A stretch of DNA of 5,629 bases from Gammaproteobacteria bacterium. GTDB taxonomy: Bacteria > Pseudomonadota > Gammaproteobacteria > Steroidobacterales > Steroidobacteraceae. Shown piece by piece: positions 1-5,629 of this stretch; the first letter of the stretch is position 1, and each line of letters begins with the position of its first letter. The position numbers and the translations under genes were made by a program. The notes under the pieces were generated by a model. The model saw nothing but the letters and a program-made list of their open reading frames with translations, was not told the origin of the DNA and did no database searches. The stretch lies in contig VBNY01000005.1 in assembly GCA_005877705.1 (NCBI GenBank), positions 3,075 through 8,703 of the forward strand, given 5' to 3'.

Positions 1-1
1 G

Positions 2-187
2 TACCGCCTCTACTACGGAACCAGCGCCGCGAACCTGGACCACTCTGCCAGCATTGCAAACCCGGGGCTGGTCCGCTATGTGGTCGACAATCTGTCGCCG
101 GCCACCTGGTACTTCGCGGTGACGGCCTATGACGCCAGCGGGTTCGAGAGCGATCGTTCCACCCCTGCGAGCATCGTAATACAGTAG
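2..187 (+). CDS. C-terminal end of a fibronectin type III domain protein (partial)
   Basis: The first frame reads without a stop from base 2 to a TAG at 185-187, giving 61 residues with the 5' end outside the window. The segment YRLYYGTS, then LSPATWYFAVTAYDASG and a final short strand STPASIVIQ, matches the C to G strands of a fibronectin type III fold. The 'TWYFAVTAYD' core with the following 'SGFES' turn is a common signature of bacterial FN3 repeats. In bacteria such domains are usually accessory beta-sandwich modules at the end of secreted or surface enzymes and adhesins; what this protein does cannot be told from the tail. The protein ends right after the domain, with no anchor or sorting signal visible. 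Domain call fairly sure, whole-protein function unknown. Confidence 0.8.
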   Translation, partial: YRLYYGTSAANLDHSASIANPGLVRYVVDNLSPATWYFAVTAYDASGFESDRSTPASIVIQ

Positions 188-195
188 GGGGTGGC

Positions 196-211
196 GGCGC
201 CGAGCGGCGTC
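196..211 (+). other. GC-rich hairpin after the FN3 gene, weak terminator candidate
   Basis: Bases 196-201 can pair with 206-211 (six pairs, one a G-T wobble) around a four-base loop GAGC. It starts 8 bases after the stop of the FN3 gene and ends 20 bases before the hydrolase ATG. No T tract follows, so it does not meet the usual form of an intrinsic terminator. It could also be a chance product of high GC. Confidence 0.2.
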
Positions 212-226
212 ATTCAAGTGTGGGAG

Positions 227-231
227 CGGCA
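227..231 (+). promoter_or_regulatory. Spacer setting the hydrolase start; SD GGGAG lies at 222-226
   Basis: The purine-rich GGGAG at 222-226 overlaps the alternative GTG start at 220 and sits five bases before ATG 232. That is a normal Shine-Dalgarno spacing for the ATG and makes the GTG unlikely. This is the clearest ribosome binding site in the window. Confidence 0.5.
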
Positions 232-1125
232 ATGGCGCTGCAGGCAAAAGATCGCGACGTGCTCAGCCTGATGCCGCAGATGGAGCTCACGCGTCGTGCG
301 GTGATCGTGACATCGCTCGCTTCGGGTTTTGCGATGGCCGTGCGGCCGGTCTCCGCGCAGACCATCACGACGAGCAGCGAAGGGCTGACTGCAGGCGAGG
401 TGCGCATTCCGGTGACCGGGGGCGTCATCCCGGGCTATCGGGCGATGCCCGAGAAAGGGGGGCCGTTCCCGGTCGTCCTGGTCGTACAGGAGGTGTTCGG
501 CGTCCATGAGCACATCAAGGACATCTGCCGCCGCTTCGCGAAGGCAGGTTACCTCGCGGTGGCGCCGGAGCTCTATGCGCGCCAAGGTGATGTCGCGCAG
601 CTGAGTAACATCAAGGACATCATGGCGATCGTCTCTACCGTCCCCGACGTACAGGTGATGTCGGACCTCGACTCCGCCGTTGCGTGGGCAAAGGACACCC
701 GCGACGGAGACGTCTCGCATCTGGGCATCACGGGATTCTGCTGGGGTGGGCGCATCGTGTGGCTGTATGCCGCGCATAATCCCAAGCTGCGTGCAGGAGT
801 GGCCTGGTATGGCCGTCTCGACGGCGCGGCCACCGAGCTGCAGCCTGCGAGTCCGCTGGATGTGGTCGCGCGGATCAAGGCACCGGTGTTGGGTCTGTAC
901 GGCGGCCAGGACCAGGGCATCCCCGCGAGCGACATCGAGAAAATGCGCGCCGCCCTCAAGCAGGCCGGGAAGAAGGCGGAGATCATCGTATACCCGGATG
1001 CGCAGCACGGCTTCAACGCCGACTACCGCCCCAGCTATAACGCCACCGACGCACAGGACGGCTGGAAGCGGCTGCTGGCCTGGTTCCGAGAGTACGGAGT
1101 GGCCGCAAAAGGCCAGTCTCCGTAA
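232..1125 (+). CDS. Dienelactone hydrolase family protein with Tat-like signal peptide
   Basis: This is an alpha/beta hydrolase of the dienelactone hydrolase (carboxymethylenebutenolidase) family, 297 residues from the chosen ATG. The classical enzyme hydrolyses dienelactone to maleylacetate in chlorocatechol breakdown, but many family members have other or unknown ester substrates. Visible catalytic residues are Cys170 in GFCWGG, Asp227 in GGQDQGIP and His259 in AQHGFN, plus Glu87 in QEVFGV, the residue that contacts the Cys in the Pseudomonas enzyme. Residues 1-42 look like an exported leader: a twin arginine at 21-22 (LTRRAVIV), a hydrophobic stretch of about 14 residues, and a cleavage-like VSA-Q at 42/43. 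This suggests Tat export of a folded enzyme to the periplasm; classical family members are cytoplasmic and about 230-240 residues, and the leader explains most of the extra length. A GTG at 220 is in frame, but ATG 232 has GGGAG five bases upstream and is preferred. It follows the FN3 gene by 44 bases; co-transcription is possible. No aromatic-degradation genes are nearby, so the substrate is open. Confidence 0.9.
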   Translation: MALQAKDRDVLSLMPQMELTRRAVIVTSLASGFAMAVRPVSAQTITTSSEGLTAGEVRIPVTGGVIPGYRAMPEKGGPFPVVLVVQEVFGVHEHIKDICRRFAKAGYLAVAPELYARQGDVAQLSNIKDIMAIVSTVPDVQVMSDLDSAVAWAKDTRDGDVSHLGITGFCWGGRIVWLYAAHNPKLRAGVAWYGRLDGAATELQPASPLDVVARIKAPVLGLYGGQDQGIPASDIEKMRAALKQAGKKAEIIVYPDAQHGFNADYRPSYNATDAQDGWKRLLAWFREYGVAAKGQSP

Positions 1126-1136
1126 CGGGCGGACCT

Positions 1137-2720
1137 TCAGACCTGCGGCCGGATCCTTTCATCCGCCGCCAGCTCGAGCAGGTCGATCTCCTCTTCGGCC
1201 GCGTGAAAGGCGTCATCGCCGATCACCGCGCGGGCCCGCAGGTCCATCAGCGCTTGCCGTTGGGCCGCGATCGCCCGCCGCTGCAGATCGCTTAAACCGG
1301 CACCGCTGCCTGCGGTCGACCCGTCGGGCAGCGGCGCTTCACCGAGCCGAATCCGCGTTTCGTATTGGCGCCGGAGCTCATCGACCGAGGGCACAGACTC
1401 CTGTCCCTCGAGGATGCGCAGTGCCGCGCGCGCAGTCTCGGCACGCGCCACCCTGACTTCCCGGTCCACGGTACCGTCGTCTTTCAGCCCGAGCCATTCA
1501 ATGAGGGGACGCAGCGTCATTCCCTGCACGACCAGCGTGCTCAGCACGACACAGAAGGCGCACAGGATGATCAGATCGCGATAAGGGAAAGCGGTGGACG
1601 GCGGGCCGTCGGGAAGCGCCAGTGCCGCCGCCAGGGTCACGATGCCGCGCATGCCGCACCACGAGATGACGAGGCCGCCGCCGACCGTGGGCATGGTCAT
1701 AAAGCGGCGCCGCCGCGAGCCAACCTGCCGGGCGCTCCAGCGTGCGATCGTGTTGTAGGCCATCACCCAGACGATTCGCACCAGCACCACCGTGGCGCAC
1801 ACGCCCAGCGCGCACATCAGATACGTGTGCCAGTCGGAGCCGCGCATGCGCGTCAGGATCCCTCGCAACTGCAGCCCGATGAGGACGAAGGCAAGCACGT
1901 TCAGCACGAACACGGCCACGTCCCACACGGCGTACGAGGAAATCCGGTGGCGGGCGTCGGATCGCATGGGAGCCCGACGCGCGAGAGTCATCGCATAGCT
2001 GATCACAGTGATAATGGCGGACAGACCCAAGCGATCGGCCAGCATCCACACGGCAAACGTGCCGATGAACTGCAGCAGGACCCAGATTGGAATGTCATCC
2101 ACGTGGGTCGTCAGCCACATGTAGAAGCGCGCAAGCACCACGCCCAGGACGACCCCGCCGCCGCAAGTCAGCACGAACATCGGCGCGACGCTCCAGTGCG
2201 AGAGCACGCCACCCGTCGCCGCGGCCACGGCAACGCGGTAGACCAGCAGTGCGCCGGCGTCGTTGAACAGACTCTCGCCTTGCAATATCACGACCAATCG
2301 ATGCGGCGGTCGCAGGCGGCGCAGCACGGCGGTCGCCGCGGAGGCGTCCGGCGGCGCCACGATCGCACCGAGCGCAACAGCCGCTGCCCAACTCATCCCG
2401 GGAACGAACAGCCGCGCGATCACGGCGACCGCAGCGATCGTTACGCCGACGACGAGGAGTGCCAGACTGCTGACGGCGATCAGGTTCTGTTTCAGGTCGC
2501 GTGGCGAGGCGTCATAGGCGGCATCCAGCAGCACGGGCGCCACGAACAGAGCCAAGGCGAGCTCCGGGTCGAGCATGACCTGCGGCGTTCCAGGAATCAG
2601 CGCGAGTGCGGCACCGGCCAGGGCGAGGAGCGCCGGGTACGGCACACCGATCTTGTCGGCCCAGAGTGCAAGCACTGCACCGACCAGCAACAGCGCGATG
2701 ACCAGCTCAAAAATCGCCAT
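1137..2720 (-). CDS. CPA1-family Na+/H+ antiporter
   Basis: This integral inner-membrane protein of 527 residues is predicted to exchange Na+ (or another monovalent cation) for protons, serving pH and salt homeostasis. The N terminus MAIFELVIALLLVGAVLALW is the first membrane helix, and hydrophobic segments follow throughout residues 1-410. Family signatures are VAPPDASAA (121-129, Asp125 at the usual ion-binding position of the CPA1 'PPD' motif), GESLFNDA (148-155, the Asn-Asp pair) and SWCGMRG (353-359) with the conserved late-helix Arg358. Residues about 415-527 form a charged, helical, presumably cytoplasmic tail; I recognise no nucleotide-binding or TrkA-C motif in it. Length and motifs fit the YjcE/NhaP-like branch. 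The frame stays open to a TTG at 2783, but that would add a polar 21-residue leader before the first helix, so ATG at 2720 is chosen; no strong Shine-Dalgarno precedes either. The gene converges on the hydrolase with 11 bases between stops and diverges from the DUF2252 gene. Ion specificity cannot be read from sequence alone. Confidence 0.92.
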   Translation of the reverse strand: MAIFELVIALLLVGAVLALWADKIGVPYPALLALAGAALALIPGTPQVMLDPELALALFVAPVLLDAAYDASPRDLKQNLIAVSSLALLVVGVTIAAVAVIARLFVPGMSWAAAVALGAIVAPPDASAATAVLRRLRPPHRLVVILQGESLFNDAGALLVYRVAVAAATGGVLSHWSVAPMFVLTCGGGVVLGVVLARFYMWLTTHVDDIPIWVLLQFIGTFAVWMLADRLGLSAIITVISYAMTLARRAPMRSDARHRISSYAVWDVAVFVLNVLAFVLIGLQLRGILTRMRGSDWHTYLMCALGVCATVVLVRIVWVMAYNTIARWSARQVGSRRRRFMTMPTVGGGLVISWCGMRGIVTLAAALALPDGPPSTAFPYRDLIILCAFCVVLSTLVVQGMTLRPLIEWLGLKDDGTVDREVRVARAETARAALRILEGQESVPSVDELRRQYETRIRLGEAPLPDGSTAGSGAGLSDLQRRAIAAQRQALMDLRARAVIGDDAFHAAEEEIDLLELAADERIRPQV

Positions 2721-2842
2721 GGACCGAAACGGCGCCTCATGAAAGCAGTTGACGGGACGCAAGCACGCGTCGCTGCGCGCCAATAATGCCCGTTTGCCTC
2801 GCTGGCGCGCGAGGCGATTGTGGGTCCAGCCGTACTTCGTCT
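2721..2842. promoter_or_regulatory. Divergent intergenic region between antiporter and DUF2252 genes
   Basis: Both genes start outward from this 122-base region, so it must hold promoters for each. On the + strand an AATAAT at 2782-2787 differs from the -10 consensus at one position and would place transcription start about 50 bases before ATG 2843. The TTGACG at 2749-2754 is a good -35 match but is 27 bases away, too far to pair with it. A GCTGG/CCAGC inverted pair (2801-2805 and 2826-2830) surrounds a 20-base spacer and is too weak to call an operator. No convincing - strand promoter was found. Confidence 0.3.
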
Positions 2843-3940
2843 ATGGTCGCGGTCGTGGGCATCGCCGAGGCAACTCGTAACTATGAAGGCTGGCTCGCGC
2901 AGCGTGTCCCACTGCTACGCAGCGACATCGAGCTCAAGCACCGACGGATGGCGGACGATCTGTTCTCCTTCCTGCGGGCGACGTTCTACCGCTGGGCGCA
3001 GGTGTGGCCGGACGTTTGCAGCGATCTGTGCGCGGCGCCGCGGGTGCTCGGCGTCGGCGACCTGCACGTCGAGAATTTCGGGACCTGGCGCGATGCCGAG
3101 GGGCGGCTGATCTGGGGGGTCAACGACTTCGACGAGACCGTGAGTCTCGAGTACACGAATGATCTGGTGCGCTTGTGCACGAGCGCCCAGATCGCGATCG
3201 ACGAGTCGCGTTTGGCCGTCTCGGGCCGGGGGGCGTGCGAGGCGGTTCTCGAAGGCTACCGCGAGTCCTTGCGCGCGCACGGCGGGGCGGTCGTGCTCGC
3301 CGAACGCCACCGCTGGCTGCGCGACCTTGCGGTCGCGCGCCTCAAGGATCAGCGGATCTACTGGGACCGCATGCGATCCCTGCGAACGGTCTCCGGGCGC
3401 GTGAATACCGGCGTGCGCCGTCTCCTCGAGAATGCGCTGCCCGAGCGCCGGCTCGATTTCCGCCTGGTGCACCGTCAGGCCGGGCTGGGAAGTCTCGGGC
3501 GCCAGCGCCTCATGGCGCTCGCGCAGTGGCGCGGCGGCACGATTGCCCGGGAGGCCAAGCCGTTGACGGTCTCGGCCTGGCTCTGGGGCCGCAACGCCCG
3601 TGAGGTGGCGCCACGCTACGCCGAGCTGTTGGCGCGAGCCGTGCGTGTTCCAGACCCCTTCCTCCAGGTGCACGCAGGTTGGCTCGTGCGGCGCCTCGCC
3701 CCCGACTGCAGCCGCATCGAGCTCAGCAGCCTTCCGCAGGGGCGTGACGAGCGCAAGCTCCTGTGGATGATGGGGTGGGAAACGGCGAACATTCACCTGG
3801 GGAGCGGCGCGCAACGTCAGGCCATCCTGCGGGATCTCGGGCGCCGCAAGGGCGGCTGGCTGACCAGAGCCGCAGAACGCATGTGCGAGGTCGCCGCGCT
3901 CGATTGGCGGAAGTGGAAGAGATCGACGCGCTTGCGATGA
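2843..3940 (+). CDS. DUF2252 family protein with kinase-like motifs
   Basis: From ATG 2843 this is a 365-residue soluble protein that I recognise as DUF2252; no biochemical role is established to my knowledge. Family landmarks occur in order: KHRRMADDLFSFLRAT (32-47, the conserved 'RM..SpFaFlRg' region), GDLHVENFG (72-80), WGVNDFDET (91-99), a glycine-rich AGLGSLGRQ (213-221) and REAKPL (236-241). The GDxHxxN and NDFDE segments resemble the catalytic loop and metal-binding Asp of aminoglycoside-phosphotransferase-like kinases: Asp73, His75, Asn78, Asp95, Asp97. A phosphotransferase activity is therefore plausible but inferred. ATG 2786 is in frame but adds 19 residues (MPVCLAGARGDC...) that do not look like the family start, and it overlaps a possible -10 element; family proteins typically begin near the IAEATRNYEGWL segment, so 2843 is chosen. 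Neither start has a clear Shine-Dalgarno. No signal peptide or membrane segment is seen. Its stop overlaps the start of the WYL regulator, which indicates an operon. Confidence 0.82.
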   Translation: MVAVVGIAEATRNYEGWLAQRVPLLRSDIELKHRRMADDLFSFLRATFYRWAQVWPDVCSDLCAAPRVLGVGDLHVENFGTWRDAEGRLIWGVNDFDETVSLEYTNDLVRLCTSAQIAIDESRLAVSGRGACEAVLEGYRESLRAHGGAVVLAERHRWLRDLAVARLKDQRIYWDRMRSLRTVSGRVNTGVRRLLENALPERRLDFRLVHRQAGLGSLGRQRLMALAQWRGGTIAREAKPLTVSAWLWGRNAREVAPRYAELLARAVRVPDPFLQVHAGWLVRRLAPDCSRIELSSLPQGRDERKLLWMMGWETANIHLGSGAQRQAILRDLGRRKGGWLTRAAERMCEVAALDWRKWKRSTRLR

Positions 3941-4629
3941 GCCGTACCGCACGTCTGTTCATGCTCATGGACGCCCTGAGAGCCCAGCGCCGCCCGGTGA
4001 CGGCAGCCCGGCTCGCCGGCGAACTGGGTGTCTCCATGCGCACGGTGTACCGCGATATCCAGACTCTGGTCGAACTGGGTGCCCCGGTCGATGGCGAGGC
4101 CGGCATCGGTTACCTGCTGCGCGCGGGCTTCTTTCTGCCGCCGCTGGTGTTCGACGAGGACGAGCTCGAGGCGCTCGTGCTTGGCGCGCGCTGGGTACAG
4201 GGCCAGGGCGATGCGGCGCTGGCGCGTGCGGCGGCGACTGCCCTGGCCAAGATTGCGACCGCCTCGCCGCGGGATCTGCGCGACAAGATGGCCGAGACCG
4301 GCCTGTGGGCGCCGCCATTGCGCAAGGCTGCCGAGCAGACCGCCGGCCTGCGGGCGATTCGCGAAGCGATCCGCCGGGAGCACAAACTCGAGATGACTTA
4401 CGTGGACGAGGCGGGTGCGACCACCGAGCGCGTGGTCTGGCCCATCGGGCTAGCGTTCTTCGAAGGCAAGCGATTGCTCGCGGCGTGGTGTGAGCTGCGC
4501 AACGGCTTTCGCCACTTCCGCGTGGACCGGATCGCCGCCTTGGGCGCGACCCGTGTGCCGTATCCCACGCGGCGCGTGGTGCTGGTGAAGGCCTGGCAAC
4601 GCGAGCAGAACATCCCCGAGCAGCGCTGA
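3937..4629 (+). CDS. YafY-family HTH/WYL transcriptional regulator
   Basis: This 230-residue regulator has an N-terminal winged helix-turn-helix of the DeoR/HTH_11 type (about 3-60) with recognition helix SMRTVYRDIQTL (33-44). It is followed by a linker region (LPPLVFDEDELEALVLGARW, 67-86) and a WYL domain (about 137-203) with LEMTYVDEAG, PIGLAFFEGKRLLAAWCELR and GFRHFRVDRI. WYL domains are known or proposed to bind ligands, including nucleic acids, in stress, DNA-damage and anti-phage regulators. Length matches YafY-type proteins, and the longer WCX extension of PafBC-type regulators is absent. The frame is open upstream to 3763, but the HTH begins right after ATG 3937, which overlaps the DUF2252 stop as ATGA; translation is probably coupled, since the nearest purine-rich stretch (GGAAGAG, 3915-3921) is 15 bases away. 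It probably controls its own operon or a neighbour; the target is not visible. It could act as activator or repressor. Confidence 0.9.
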   Translation: MSRTARLFMLMDALRAQRRPVTAARLAGELGVSMRTVYRDIQTLVELGAPVDGEAGIGYLLRAGFFLPPLVFDEDELEALVLGARWVQGQGDAALARAAATALAKIATASPRDLRDKMAETGLWAPPLRKAAEQTAGLRAIREAIRREHKLEMTYVDEAGATTERVVWPIGLAFFEGKRLLAAWCELRNGFRHFRVDRIAALGATRVPYPTRRVVLVKAWQREQNIPEQR

Positions 4630-4664
4630 GCGAGGAGCTGAGTCCCCAGGTGCGCGGCGCGAGG

Positions 4665-5603
4665 CTATGCGGCGCGGCGGCTGCGATCGGGTGGCAGCTT
4701 GGGGGCGGAGTTGCGTGAGTGCGCCTCCGCCGTCCACAGATGCAGCGTCGCGTATGCCCGCCACGGGCGCCAGTTCTCCGCGCGGGCAAGCAGCTGCGCC
4801 GGCGTTGGCCGCCGGCCGCCGGCATCGGCCATGGCCCGCAGCAGCCCGATATCCGTTGCCGGGAAAGCATCGGGCTCGCGCAGTTCGCGCATCGCGATGT
4901 ATTGCGCCGTCCACTCGCCAACCCCTGACATCGAACGGAGCCGCGCCACCGCCTCCTGCAAAGTGCCGCGCGGCTTGAAGATAGCCGGATCCGCCCGTAC
5001 GGCGGCCGCCAGTGACGACAGCGTTGCCGCCCGCGAGCGCGGCATGCCCAGCGAGGCGATGTTGGCGTTCTCGAGGCGCTCGGGAGTCGGGAAGACACGC
5101 GTCGGGCCTTCGGCGGTGCCCGATGTCTCAGGCAGCATTTCGCCGTAGGCGCGCACCAGGGCGCCGGCGAGCGAGGTCGCCGCGGCAACCGTGATCTGCT
5201 GGCCGAGAACCGCGCGCACGGCCAACTCGAAGCCGTCCCACGCCCCTGGAACTCTAAGCCCGGGCCGTGCGGCGACGAGCGGAGCCAACCGGGGGTCGAG
5301 CGCAAGGTGAGCGCCGATGACCCGTGGCTCGGCGCTCAAGTCCAGGATACGACGGACGCGAGCGACGATGGCAGGCAGTGCTCCCGGGTCCGGGAACCGC
5401 ACACTCAAATGCACGCGCTGGTCGGCCGCCGGCTCGACACTGAGCACGCCCCTGGCATCGCCAATTGCAATGGTTCGAGTGTAGCTCTGGCGTGACACAA
5501 CCTCGACACCCGGAATCGCCCGGGCGCCGAGGAAGGCAAGCATCGCCTCCCAGTCGTAAGGCGGCGCGTAGCTCAAGTACAGTGATGTGGCGGCGTTGAC
5601 CAT
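4665..5603 (-). CDS. alkA: DNA-3-methyladenine glycosylase II (AlkA type)
   Basis: This enzyme excises alkylated bases such as 3-methyladenine from DNA, starting base-excision repair in the cytoplasm. From ATG 5603 it has 312 residues, slightly longer than E. coli AlkA (282). Residues about 8-115 form the AlkA N-terminal domain (LYLSYAPPYDWEAMLAFLGA resembles E. coli LNWQPPYDWSWMLGFLAA). About 120-295 is the HhH-GPD domain, with the hairpin SMSGVGEWTA (224-233) and catalytic Asp251 in FPATDIGLLRA, aligning with E. coli Asp238. Tyr235 and Trp290 (TLHLW) match E. coli Tyr222 and Trp272 of the base-binding pocket. The C-terminal tail from 296 is a polar, Arg/Pro-rich extension. The start is uncertain: the frame remains open from 5603 to the window edge (codons for GPRDCEQA precede the ATG) and a GAGGGA lies 13 bases upstream, rather far. 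It might therefore be the end of a longer Ada-AlkA fusion, an arrangement common in proteobacteria. It converges on the WYL gene with 35 bases between. Confidence 0.92.
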   Translation of the reverse strand: MVNAATSLYLSYAPPYDWEAMLAFLGARAIPGVEVVSRQSYTRTIAIGDARGVLSVEPAADQRVHLSVRFPDPGALPAIVARVRRILDLSAEPRVIGAHLALDPRLAPLVAARPGLRVPGAWDGFELAVRAVLGQQITVAAATSLAGALVRAYGEMLPETSGTAEGPTRVFPTPERLENANIASLGMPRSRAATLSSLAAAVRADPAIFKPRGTLQEAVARLRSMSGVGEWTAQYIAMRELREPDAFPATDIGLLRAMADAGGRRPTPAQLLARAENWRPWRAYATLHLWTAEAHSRNSAPKLPPDRSRRAA

Positions 5604-5629
5604 GGCTTGCTCGCAGTCCCTCGGGCCGT

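Noticed and set aside
1149..1168. CGGAT/ATCCG hairpin near the convergent ends of hydrolase and antiporter as a terminator
   Set aside because: It has only five consecutive pairs followed by a mismatch, no T tract on either strand, and lies inside the antiporter coding sequence.
1365..2786. Long + strand open frame (473 codons) antisense to the antiporter
   Set aside because: It lies opposite a gene with clear antiporter motifs, starts with TTG, has a His/Arg/Gln/Asp-rich composition typical of antisense frames in GC-rich DNA, and shows no recognisable domain.
3763..3936. N-terminal extension of the WYL regulator
   Set aside because: The extra residues overlap the end of the DUF2252 gene and look like out-of-frame sequence; the HTH domain starts directly at ATG 3937, where an ATGA overlap supports initiation.
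2915..3952. Antisense open frame (345 codons) opposite the DUF2252 gene
   Set aside because: It is fully opposite the conserved DUF2252 frame and has no recognisable domain.
4630..4680. GCGCGGC repeats between the WYL regulator and alkA as a shared terminator
   Set aside because: The copies are direct rather than inverted repeats, so they do not form a stem, and there is no T tract.
3965..5305. Long - strand open frame (446 codons) across the regulator and alkA
   Set aside because: It is Arg/Pro/Ser-rich low-complexity sequence antisense to the WYL regulator and out of frame with alkA, both of which have intact family motifs; it is a GC-driven shadow.
1..5629. CRISPR array, transposon or phage system, or tRNA gene
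   Set aside because: No regularly spaced repeats, terminal inverted repeats, transposase or integrase motifs, or tRNA-like cloverleaf were seen, and coding sequence fills nearly all of the window.

Overview
The window is a dense, GC-rich stretch of bacterial chromosome carrying six protein genes: one partial at the left edge and one whose 5' end may lie beyond the right edge. High GC, NTG starts and the mix of families (Tat-type dienelactone hydrolase, CPA1 antiporter, YafY-type WYL regulator, AlkA) fit a high-GC proteobacterium. That assignment is an inference from gene content; no rRNA or marker gene is present. I see no tRNA, rRNA, CRISPR array, insertion sequence, phage gene or origin. 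It reads as ordinary chromosomal housekeeping and stress genes rather than a mobile island.

Left part (1-1125, + strand): the last 61 codons of a protein ending in a fibronectin type III-like domain, then a short GC-rich hairpin, then a dienelactone hydrolase family gene. The hydrolase has an apparent twin-arginine signal peptide and an intact Cys-Asp-His triad.

Middle part (1137-2720, - strand): a CPA1-type Na+/H+ antiporter with a cytoplasmic C-terminal tail. It converges on the hydrolase with only 11 bases between the two stop codons.

Right part: diverging from the antiporter across a roughly 120-base intergenic region is a two-gene + strand unit. It comprises a DUF2252 protein with kinase-like motifs and a YafY-family HTH/WYL regulator, joined by an ATGA stop/start overlap. 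Converging on it from the right is an AlkA-type 3-methyladenine DNA glycosylase with all key active-site residues. Its reading frame is still open at the window edge, so it could be the C-terminal part of a longer Ada-AlkA fusion.

The most interesting element is the DUF2252/WYL pair. The DUF2252 protein has catalytic-loop-like motifs N-terminal to a glycine-rich loop and a lysine, the reverse of the order in ordinary kinases. It is translationally coupled to a putative ligand-sensing regulator. The DNA-repair neighbour makes a stress link conceivable, but nothing in the sequence proves a new system.
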